The notes under the pieces are model-generated. The model did no database searches and had not been told where the DNA came from. It saw only the letters and a program-made list of their open reading frames with translations. A program made the translations under genes and the position numbers. From Clostridiales bacterium (GTDB taxonomy: Bacteria; Bacillota; Desulfitobacteriia; Desulfitobacteriales; Desulfitobacteriaceae), in contig DAHVVW010000116.1 of assembly GCA_027357125.1 (NCBI GenBank), positions 1 to 6,839 of the forward strand: a stretch of 6,839 nucleotides of DNA, read 5' to 3'. The number at the start of each line of letters is the position of its first letter. Within the stretch, counting starts at the first letter, position 1. Shown here piece after piece: positions 1 through 5,860 of this stretch.

Positions 1-1574
1 GCAATTTCTCCTACCGCATCCAGTAAAACATTTCCGCGAAGAATTTTAACAGCCAATTCAATGTCAAGATAGGCTACTCTGTCTTCCTGAAGCTTCGGAA
101 TGTGCTGCCTGATGGCATTGTAGGCCTCCTGCGTGCCTTTACCCGGAGTATTCCCGCGCAGGTCGATCCCCTGGGCGGCGCAGAGCAATTCAATCGCCAG
201 CACATACTGCGCGTTTTCCAAAATGGTGCGGGCCTTGCGCGCGGCGATCGTCCCCATGCTGACATGGTCCTCCTGGTTACCGGAGGTGGGAATGGAATCT
301 ACACTGGCAGGATGGGCCAAAACCTTGTTCTCCGAGACCAAGGATGCGGCCGTGTACTGAGCGATCATGTACCCGGAGTTAAGTCCGCCTTTCTCTGTCA
401 GAAAGGCCGGCAAGCCGCTACTTAATTGCGGATTAACCAAACGCTCGACCCGGCGCTCAGAAATATTAGCCAATTCAGCCAGCGCAATCCCAAGAAAATC
501 CATAGCCAAGGCTAAGGGCTGACCGTGGAAATTCCCGCCGGAAATGACCTCCCCTTCAGCCGGGAACAAGAGTGGGTTGTCCGTGACAGAGTTGATCTCC
601 ACTTCGACCACGCTTTGCACATAGTGGATAGCATCACGGGAAGCCCCGTGCACTTGCGGCATGCATCTTAAGGAATACCCATCCTGCACACGCCCATGTT
701 TAGCTTCAGCCAAGATCTTGCTTTCCGCTACCAGCTTACGCAAATGAGCGGCACTTTCGCTTTGCCCGCGATGCGGCCGCACCTTTTGAATTTTCTCATC
801 ATAAGCGTCCGCTATCCCTTCCAAAGCTTCCACAGTCATGGCCCCGATGATATCAGCGCTGTCCGCCAGCTTTATGGCATCATAAGTTGCCAAGGAAGCA
901 ATCGCTGTCATAACCTGCGTGCCGTTAATGAGCGCCAGCCCTTCTTTGGCCTGGAGCTGCACGACCGGAATCCCCGCTTTTTCCATCGCAGCCTTGCCCG
1001 GCATCCTGGTGCCCTGATATTCTGCTTCCCCTAAGCCGATCATAACCAAGACCACGTGCGACAGGGGAGCCAGGTCACCGCTGGAGCCCACTGAGCCTTT
1101 TTCCGGCACCAGCGGGTGCACACCCTTGTTTAGCATCCCAAGTAAGACTTCTACAACTTCCGGACGGATACCGGAGTGTCCTTTGGTGAGCGCGTTGGCC
1201 CGGAGAAGCATAATCCCGCGCACCACTTCCGTAGGCAAGGGGTTGCCGACCCCGGTAGCATGGCTCATGATCAGATTTTTTTGCAGTTGCTCTGTCTGAT
1301 CTTTATTAATGACAACATTACTGAACTTGCCAAATCCGGTCGTAATCCCGTAGACAACCTTTTTTTCTTCCAGGAGGGTTCGTACCATCTGATACGAAAT
1401 CTCCATGTTAATGGCACCCCGGGAGCTTAACTCCACTTTGGCTCCCTGGCGGGCTACAGCCACCACATCCTCGATCGTCAGGCTGTTGCCATCGATGCAC
1501 ACGGTTTTTTTAGCCGGAGTCGGTTGTTTTATGGCCGCTTTTGGATTACCGAGGGTTTCTGTTACTTCTGCCAT
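1..1574 (-). CDS. hutH: Histidine ammonia-lyase-like MIO-family lyase (3' end beyond window)
   Basis: An open frame of 524 codons runs from ATG at 1574 off the left edge. Aromatic amino acid lyases of this family eliminate ammonia from histidine (giving urocanate), phenylalanine or tyrosine, using the MIO group formed from an internal tripeptide, in the cytoplasm. Visible landmarks: YGITTGFG (Tyr75), SHATGVG (His105), GSVGSSGDLAPLSH (tripeptide Ser164-Ser165-Gly166), INGTQ (Asn217), QDGYSLR (Gln297, Tyr300, Arg303), GGNFHGQP (Phe349) and NQEDHVSM (Glu435). These match the known catalytic positions of histidine ammonia-lyase, and the sequence resembles the Bacillus HutH type throughout. The odd feature is Ser instead of Ala as first tripeptide residue. 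About 22 extra residues, Lys/Pro/Ala-rich, precede the usual start. The ATG is preceded by GGGGGAAAGAG; a GTG at 1502, where Bacillus HutH would begin, has no ribosome site. Compared with Bacillus HutH, only a few C-terminal residues are missing. It lies 14 bases after an MttB-like gene, so its true substrate may be a methylated histidine. Confidence 0.9.
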   Translation of the reverse strand, partial: MAEVTETLGNPKAAIKQPTPAKKTVCIDGNSLTIEDVVAVARQGAKVELSSRGAINMEISYQMVRTLLEEKKVVYGITTGFGKFSNVVINKDQTEQLQKNLIMSHATGVGNPLPTEVVRGIMLLRANALTKGHSGIRPEVVEVLLGMLNKGVHPLVPEKGSVGSSGDLAPLSHVVLVMIGLGEAEYQGTRMPGKAAMEKAGIPVVQLQAKEGLALINGTQVMTAIASLATYDAIKLADSADIIGAMTVEALEGIADAYDEKIQKVRPHRGQSESAAHLRKLVAESKILAEAKHGRVQDGYSLRCMPQVHGASRDAIHYVQSVVEVEINSVTDNPLLFPAEGEVISGGNFHGQPLALAMDFLGIALAELANISERRVERLVNPQLSSGLPAFLTEKGGLNSGYMIAQYTAASLVSENKVLAHPASVDSIPTSGNQEDHVSMGTIAARKARTILENAQYVLAIELLCAAQGIDLRGNTPGKGTQEAYNAIRQHIPKLQEDRVAYLDIELAVKILRGNVLLDAVGEI

Positions 1575-1588
1575 CTCTTTCCCCCACT

Positions 1589-3046
1589 TTACTGCTTAGC
1601 GCCCAGTCTAACCCGTGCCTGGGCCAAGATCTCGGCAATCTGGGTTAGGACTTCATCAGAGACAGTTTCAGGTTGATGATTGTCCATGATGGCCTTCAGC
1701 TTAGTACGCGCCCGTTCGACCATCGTCTTGCTGCCAGCGGCCGACCAGTTCTCATAACTGTTAAAATCAGAGAGGTCGGACTGCCAGTTCTCTTTGAAAT
1801 GCTTGGCCGTATGGATATCCCCCAGGAAATTGCCGCCGGGGCCTACCCGTTTGATCGCTTCAACTGCCAGAGATTCGCGGTCAGTGGCGATACCGTCGAG
1901 CATTCGGCGCGCCCTGCCAATCACTTCATTATTCATAAGCAAAAGCTCAAGCGATCCAGTTAACCCAAACTCCATGTAAAACACATCATGCATAATATTG
2001 CAACCCTGCAACGCGCCCATTAAAGTAAACATGGTGGCTTCCACCACGGCCTGCTCATCCGTGACCTTGGAATTGCTGCAGCCCGCATAACCCCAAGACG
2101 GAAGTTTATAGAAATGCGCTAAATTAACGAGTCCCCCCTGGAACATGACCGCTTCCGGCGTGCCGTAAACCGCCTGCATTGTGCGCATGTCCATCGGAGA
2201 ATTGCCATAGCCATAAATAAAAGGCGCTCCCGCAGCTTTCAGCTGATGAATAACTAAGCCACTCAAGGCTTCCGCATTAGCCTGAACCAAGGCTCCACCC
2301 ACAGTTGTTGGTACGGAAGCCCCGGCTACCCCGCCGCAGGCGAAGTTAGTCGGCACTCCATGTTCAGCCGCAAGCAAAAGCTTATCAATTGACTCACGCG
2401 GGTGTTGCAACGGGGAAGTAGGCTCAGTGTACAGCATAAACAAAGGCTTCTGCCTTAACTTCTCCTTGCCTCCCACCGCAGCCGCGGCCATGGCGATAAT
2501 ATCTTTGAGCGTGTCCCCATCTTCGGCGATCACGACCTGAGGCTTCGTGGTATTTTGAAGCATGAGCGCATATTGTTCGCGGTTGATCATTCTTTTGTCA
2601 ACGTCTGACAAAAGCCCCATGGACATCACGAAATCAATGTGCGGCAAATAATCGACAACTCTGATAGCGTTCGCTACATCTTCCTGCCGCCAGTTCCGCC
2701 GTTCCTGCGTAAACGGGTCAAGATAGTTAAGCGTGTCTGACCCCGTGCCGAAGTGAACCTTAGAACCCTCTAAATACATAGCCGGTTCACCTTTGCGATT
2801 GTACATGGTCACACGTGAAGGGGCTGAGGCCAAAGAGTTTTCAACCAAATACGTCGGGAAATAAACCCGGTTGCCGTTTTCCACATGCGCTCCGGCTGCC
2901 CGCAAAAGTTCTACTGCTGCTTCATGGTGAATCACCATACCGGTCTGCTCGAGAATTTCACAGCTAGCCTGATGAATACTCTGCACTTGTTCCTCACTAA
3001 GGGTGCGGAAAAACATGCCGTTGCCGTGTACGCTTCCTACTGCCAT
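1589..3046 (-). CDS. MttB-family (trimethylamine methyltransferase-like) protein, non-pyrrolysine, copy 2
   Basis: This 485-residue protein belongs to the MttB superfamily (COG5598), TIM-barrel enzymes that transfer a methyl group from an amine to a cognate corrinoid protein. Landmarks are FGTGSD (99-104), YTEPTSPLQH (206-215), SPMDMR (283-288), GPGGNFLGD (402-410) and the following HTAKHF (412-417). True trimethylamine methyltransferases carry pyrrolysine encoded by an in-frame TAG. This gene has no in-frame stop at all, so it falls with the non-Pyl members; characterised examples use quaternary amines (MtgB glycine betaine, MtpB proline betaine, MtcB carnitine). The substrate cannot be read from sequence. 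It is a clear paralog of the gene upstream: the two align almost without gaps, at roughly two residues in five identical by eye. The start follows that gene's stop by 2 bases, with its Shine-Dalgarno inside the preceding coding end, implying translational coupling. No corrinoid protein gene is in view. Confidence 0.93.
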   Translation of the reverse strand: MAVGSVHGNGMFFRTLSEEQVQSIHQASCEILEQTGMVIHHEAAVELLRAAGAHVENGNRVYFPTYLVENSLASAPSRVTMYNRKGEPAMYLEGSKVHFGTGSDTLNYLDPFTQERRNWRQEDVANAIRVVDYLPHIDFVMSMGLLSDVDKRMINREQYALMLQNTTKPQVVIAEDGDTLKDIIAMAAAAVGGKEKLRQKPLFMLYTEPTSPLQHPRESIDKLLLAAEHGVPTNFACGGVAGASVPTTVGGALVQANAEALSGLVIHQLKAAGAPFIYGYGNSPMDMRTMQAVYGTPEAVMFQGGLVNLAHFYKLPSWGYAGCSNSKVTDEQAVVEATMFTLMGALQGCNIMHDVFYMEFGLTGSLELLLMNNEVIGRARRMLDGIATDRESLAVEAIKRVGPGGNFLGDIHTAKHFKENWQSDLSDFNSYENWSAAGSKTMVERARTKLKAIMDNHQPETVSDEVLTQIAEILAQARVRLGAKQ

Positions 3047-3048
3047 TA

Positions 3049-4524
3049 TTAACCCCCCTCTCCCCGTTGCTTTAGTTCTTTCTCGACCTCGGCAATGATC
3101 TCGTTCATCCCGTTAAGAACATCTTCTGTGAGCGGCTCCGGAGTGTGCTTTGCCACAATCTCTTGGGCCAGTTCCTTAGCCTTGTCTTCCACGGTCTTGG
3201 AACCCTGGGCCTCCCAATTCTGCCAGAACAGGCGGTTAAACGTCGCAGGGGACCATATTTCCGAGCGAAAATGATTAAAAGTATGGGGATGGGCCACATA
3301 ATTGCCGCCAGGGCCTACTTCATCGATCACATCCACAGCCAGGGTCTCGTGATTAATCTTCGTTCCTGCTCCCATGTAACGGGCTGCATCCATAAAATCA
3401 TTGCACATGGTGAGGAAAGTTAAGGAGCCGGTTTTCCCGCCTTCGAGATAACCCACGTCGTGAACCAGGTTCGCACCCATTAATTGAGCCATCAAAATCC
3501 CGGTTCCTGCTTCCATTCCAGCTTGGGCATCCGGCACCGGAGCATTAACACACCCGGCTTCCGTAAAGTTGGGAATCCCGTAGTATTGGGACAGCTGGGT
3601 CATAATCGCGTAATTCATCATGGTCTCCGGAGATCCATACAGGGTTGCGGTACTCCTCATATCCATGGGGGTGGCACCGCCGCCAATAATAATGGGAGCA
3701 CCCTTATGTTTCAACTGGGCCATGACCACCCCGGCCAGAGCTTCAGCATTCATAAGCACAATCGTGCCTGCTTTGGTCACCGGTGTGGTGGCACCCGAGA
3801 GTATGCCCGGGGTATACACAACCGGCACGCCGTATTCAAAACAAGCAAACATTTTACCGACACCGTCATTGGTGTGGACCAAGGGCGAAATGGGCTCAGA
3901 GTACAAAATCAGGAACGGATTCTGTCTAAGTTCTTCTTTCCCACCGGCCACCACGGCTGCCATTTCCAATTGCGCCCGCATGTTGCGCTCGTCATGGGCT
4001 GTCACGATCATCGGCTTCACCGTATTGGCAACCATTGCCTGAAACTGGTGCAAATCGCTCACTTTAGCGGTTTGATCAGAAGCAATGGCATAACTCATCA
4101 CAAAATCATAGTTGGGAAGGTAATCCATCACACGGGCCGCCAGTTCCACGTCTTTCTTGGTGGAGCGTCGGTATTCCCCGCTTTCAAGGTCTATGGTAAA
4201 AGGCAGGTCTGAGCCGGTACCGAAATAAGTGCGGTTTGTTTCCAGAGGCATCACACGCTCTTTGTTGCGGTTGGCAACCACAATTTTGCGCGGTGCCATC
4301 CTGATCGCTTCCTCGACCAGCCAGCCGGGAATCCTGGCCCGATTGCCGTTGACAATACAACCCGCAGCTTTAAGGAGCTTAAGCGCTTCCGGGTGATCAA
4401 CCTGAACCCCGGTCCTTTCTAAAACCTCCAGGGTCGCCAAATGAATTTCTTCCAGCTGGTCTTCCGTCACCCAGCGCAGCAAAGGTGTAGCTTGGTGTGT
4501 TTGATTGGAGCGAAATCTAGTCAT
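3049..4524 (-). CDS. MttB-family (trimethylamine methyltransferase-like) protein, non-pyrrolysine, copy 1
   Basis: This 491-residue protein is the first gene of the predicted sigma-54 operon and a paralog of the next gene. Family landmarks: FGTGSD (101-106), YSEPISPLVH (208-217), TPMDMR (285-290), EAGCVNAPVPDAQAG (322-336) and GPGGNYVAHPH (404-414). Length and continuous frame fit non-pyrrolysine MttB proteins, which demethylate quaternary amines onto a corrinoid protein in anaerobes; no in-frame TAG is present. Differences from its neighbour in several otherwise conserved stretches (GGNYVAHPH against GGNFLGDIH; TEAGCVNAPV against GYAGCSNSKV) suggest that the two recognise different substrates or different demethylation states of one substrate, which is inference. 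The ATG at 4524 is preceded by AGGAG at 3 bases and a stronger GAGGAGGT 11 bases away. It ends in TAA two bases before the next start. Glycine betaine, carnitine, proline betaine or a histidine betaine are all possible substrates. Confidence 0.93.
   Translation of the reverse strand: MTRFRSNQTHQATPLLRWVTEDQLEEIHLATLEVLERTGVQVDHPEALKLLKAAGCIVNGNRARIPGWLVEEAIRMAPRKIVVANRNKERVMPLETNRTYFGTGSDLPFTIDLESGEYRRSTKKDVELAARVMDYLPNYDFVMSYAIASDQTAKVSDLHQFQAMVANTVKPMIVTAHDERNMRAQLEMAAVVAGGKEELRQNPFLILYSEPISPLVHTNDGVGKMFACFEYGVPVVYTPGILSGATTPVTKAGTIVLMNAEALAGVVMAQLKHKGAPIIIGGGATPMDMRSTATLYGSPETMMNYAIMTQLSQYYGIPNFTEAGCVNAPVPDAQAGMEAGTGILMAQLMGANLVHDVGYLEGGKTGSLTFLTMCNDFMDAARYMGAGTKINHETLAVDVIDEVGPGGNYVAHPHTFNHFRSEIWSPATFNRLFWQNWEAQGSKTVEDKAKELAQEIVAKHTPEPLTEDVLNGMNEIIAEVEKELKQRGEGG
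3053..3060 (-). promoter_or_regulatory. Ribosome binding site of the second MttB-like gene, inside the first
   Basis: GAGGGGGG on the minus strand lies 6 bases before ATG 3046 and overlaps the codons for the last Glu-Gly-Gly residues of the upstream paralog, whose TAA sits between site and start. This arrangement favours coupled translation of the two methyltransferases and supports ATG 3046 over the internal Met11, which has no such site. Confidence 0.7.
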
Positions 4525-4527
4525 CTA

Positions 4528-4543
4528 CTCCTGTGACCTCCTC
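4528..4543 (-). promoter_or_regulatory. Double Shine-Dalgarno of the first MttB-like gene
   Basis: Two purine-rich motifs precede ATG 4524 on the minus strand: GAGGAGGT (4543-4536), which is 11 bases from the start, and AGGAG (4532-4528), which is 3 bases away. One is farther than usual and the other closer than usual. No other in-frame start lies nearby, so ATG 4524 remains the best choice. Confidence 0.6.
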
Positions 4544-4546
4544 ATG

Positions 4547-4576
4547 CTTTAATATATGGAACGTTTTTAATTAAAG
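4547..4576. other. AT-rich inverted repeat in the operon leader
   Basis: CTTTAAT (4547-4553) and ATTAAAG (4570-4576) are 7-base complementary arms separated by 16 bases. They lie between the predicted transcription start and the ribosome site of the first MttB-like gene, so they could form a weak leader hairpin. AT-rich repeats of this size can arise by chance. Confidence 0.25.
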
Positions 4577-4614
4577 AGATTGGAAGGAAGTTGAGCTTGT
4601 GTTGATAAAACTTT

Positions 4615-4630
4615 TGCAATATTCATGCCA
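4615..4630 (-). promoter_or_regulatory. Sigma-54 (RpoN) -24/-12 promoter for the mttB-mttB-lyase operon
   Basis: Read on the minus strand, the site is TGGCATGAATATTGCA. The sigma-54 consensus is TGGCACG-N4-TTGCW, and only one fixed position differs (T for C after TGGCA). The GG and GC dinucleotides have the required 10 bases between them. Transcription would begin about 12 bases beyond the GC, near 4604, giving a leader of roughly 80 bases before ATG 4524. Sigma-54 promoters need an ATP-dependent enhancer-binding activator, so the operon is probably silent until an inducer, plausibly the betaine substrate, is sensed. No activator gene is in the window. Confidence 0.8.
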
Positions 4631-4694
4631 AACCCTCTAAACCCCTGAAAGTAGCTTGCGGACAGGCCTTTCACTCCTGCCAAACCTCACTGAC

Positions 4695-4771
4695 ACGCCA
4701 AAAACTTATGCTCACCTTAGGTTGCCCCAAGGCTGGGCGCAAGATTTCTTTGGCGCATATTTTTTTGGCGT
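4695..4771. promoter_or_regulatory. Candidate upstream activator sites: inverted and direct repeats
   Basis: ACGCCAAAAA (4695-4704) and TTTTTGGCGT (4762-4771) form a perfect 10-base inverted repeat with a 57-base spacer. Near the right arm, the minus strand shows related elements in the same orientation: CGCCAAA (4770-4764), CGCCAAA (4755-4749) and the weaker CGCCCAG (4739-4733), 15 and 16 bases apart. They lie about 65-140 bases upstream of the sigma-54 site, which is the usual distance for enhancer-binding protein sites. The assignment as activator sites is inference from repeat, spacing and position. The rest of 4525-4775 shows no gene and no convincing factor-independent terminator for the gene ending at 4776. 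Confidence 0.5.
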
Positions 4772-4775
4772 TGCA

Positions 4776-5765
4776 TCAATCTTTTGCACTTAATTGTTGC
4801 ATCGTAATGGCGTGACTGGGACAACTATCGGCACAGAGACCACATCCGTAGCATTGCTCCAGATCGAATCCTACTTTGCGTAAGGTTTTGCCTTTGACCA
4901 CAATCTCTTCCTCCGTCCGGTGAAAGGCACTGAACTGGCATGTGCGCGTACAGATCCCACAGTGAGTACACTGCTCCAGGTCACGCACCGCCACGTATTT
5001 TATGACGGGAAATACTCCTTTGCTCCCTTCTTCCTGAGCCAAGCGGAGGGGATAGCAGCAACAGGAACAGCAGTTGCAGATCCAGGATGGGCCTTTTTCC
5101 CGCCAATCGCTGTTCACCTGGTGCATAAGCCCGTTCTTATGTGCCATCTTCACGATTTCTTTGGCTTCTTCCTTACTCACTTCCCGGCCATGGGTTCTGT
5201 CTGTGATCGCATCGTCAAAAGCCAGGCAAGTTTCGGTCGGCCGCTCGCAGTTCTCGGCCAGGCGCCGACAGTTGCAGGGAACGAGACTGATCTTGTGCAC
5301 CGAGTCCATTAACTCATCCAAATTGCTAAGAAGCTCAAAAGTCTCAGGAGCCCGCGCCACCGCTTCCCCACGCGTCAGTTGGGCAATATAGGGCTTCATC
5401 CCTTCTTTATATACGTCATAACACCACCTGTCCAAAGCATTCCTTATGCTTTTGTCCAGCTCGTGGTAATTTTCTCCGAATTTGCACTGGTAATCGAGCT
5501 TGTCATAGAAATCAGCAGCAAAATAGCGCAGCTCTCCATCTTGTTCTTCGCGGTTGGCAAGGTTCTTCAGATAAGCTTCTTGGAGAAGTTCCGCAGCCTG
5601 CTTAAGCTCAATTCCTAACTTAGCCGCTACTTCCGCGGCACTCAACTTACCTCCGTCCAAAGTTAAGACCAAGTCAATATCTTTTTCCGATACAAAGTAA
5701 GATAAATAAGGGATAACAAATTCCGGGACAGCAAATAATTCAACAAAGCGCTCTATTTTGGACAT
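4776..5765 (-). CDS. 4Fe-4S ferredoxin-domain protein with winged-helix-like N-terminus
   Basis: The predicted protein has 329 residues and no signal peptide or membrane segment, so it is probably cytoplasmic. Residues about 30-90 look like a winged helix-turn-helix (LSAAEVAAKLGI, a following helix, then a charged wing REEQDGELRYF). Four cysteine groups follow: CxCx6Cx6C (164, 166, 173, 180), CNCCSCCC (230-237), and two ferredoxin motifs CxxCxxCxxxC (266-276 and 305-315). The second ferredoxin motif ends in the usual Cys-Pro; the first is followed by Gln-Phe. The ICNCCxCCC type of iron-sulfur protein recurs in anaerobes, but I know no established function. Beside betaine methyltransferases it might donate electrons for reactivating the corrinoid protein, or act as a redox-responsive regulator; both are inference. 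ATG 5765 is chosen because GGAAGG lies 8 bases upstream. The frame stays open to an ATG at 5834, but that stretch is Arg-rich, has no ribosome site and covers an intergenic hairpin. Confidence 0.85.
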   Translation of the reverse strand: MSKIERFVELFAVPEFVIPYLSYFVSEKDIDLVLTLDGGKLSAAEVAAKLGIELKQAAELLQEAYLKNLANREEQDGELRYFAADFYDKLDYQCKFGENYHELDKSIRNALDRWCYDVYKEGMKPYIAQLTRGEAVARAPETFELLSNLDELMDSVHKISLVPCNCRRLAENCERPTETCLAFDDAITDRTHGREVSKEEAKEIVKMAHKNGLMHQVNSDWREKGPSWICNCCSCCCYPLRLAQEEGSKGVFPVIKYVAVRDLEQCTHCGICTRTCQFSAFHRTEEEIVVKGKTLRKVGFDLEQCYGCGLCADSCPSHAITMQQLSAKD

Positions 5766-5773
5766 AAAAAAAG

Positions 5774-5779
5774 CCTTCC
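5774..5779 (-). promoter_or_regulatory. Ribosome binding site that fixes the Fe-S protein start
   Basis: GGAAGG on the minus strand, within AAAGGAAGG, lies 8 bases before ATG 5765. It decides the start in favour of 5765 over the upstream in-frame ATG at 5834. Confidence 0.7.
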
Positions 5780-5807
5780 TTTCTGTACCAGACGAGGCGA
5801 GTGCTAA

Positions 5808-5837
5808 GCCTTGCGCCCGTCGACGCGGACGCAAGGC
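5808..5837 (-). other. GC-rich intercistronic hairpin
   Basis: GCCTTGCG (5808-5815) and CGCAAGGC (5830-5837) are perfect 8-base complementary arms around a 14-base loop, in which CCG/CGG can add three pairs after one mismatch. No T-run follows on either strand, so it is not a standard intrinsic terminator. It lies 24 bases past the stop of the solute-binding protein gene and before the Fe-S gene. It probably protects the 3' end of the upstream message or lowers read-through. TAAGCC (5805-5810) can also pair with GGCTTA (5844-5849), a mutually exclusive alternative. Confidence 0.6.
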
Positions 5838-5860
5838 AATGTTGGCTTATACAAAACGAA

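Noticed and set aside
102..1430. Several plus-strand open frames of 75-112 codons.
   Set aside because: All are antisense to the lyase gene, whose minus-strand frame keeps every conserved motif; none has a recognisable product.
1..1574. Direct assignment of the lyase as ergothionase.
   Set aside because: The sequence keeps the full histidine ammonia-lyase residue set and MIO-like tripeptide and looks Bacillus HutH-like overall. As I recall, ergothionase uses a different substrate-activation mode. It remains only a pathway hypothesis.
3484..4212. A 242-codon open frame on the plus strand.
   Set aside because: It lies wholly antisense to a well-supported MttB-family gene, is His/Gly-rich in the manner of an out-of-frame reading, and resembles no family I know.
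1589..4524. Possible pyrrolysine (TAG) codons, as in genuine MttB.
   Set aside because: Both genes are continuous frames of full family length with no in-frame stop, and both end in TAA.
4525..4775. Intrinsic terminator for the Fe-S gene.
   Set aside because: No stable stem followed by a T-run is found on the minus strand. The inverted repeat at 4695-4771 has a 57-base spacer and suits protein binding better.
5766..5834. An upstream in-frame ATG adding 23 Arg/Ala-rich residues to the Fe-S protein.
   Set aside because: There is no ribosome site before it, the stretch overlaps the intergenic hairpin, and ATG 5765 has a good Shine-Dalgarno.
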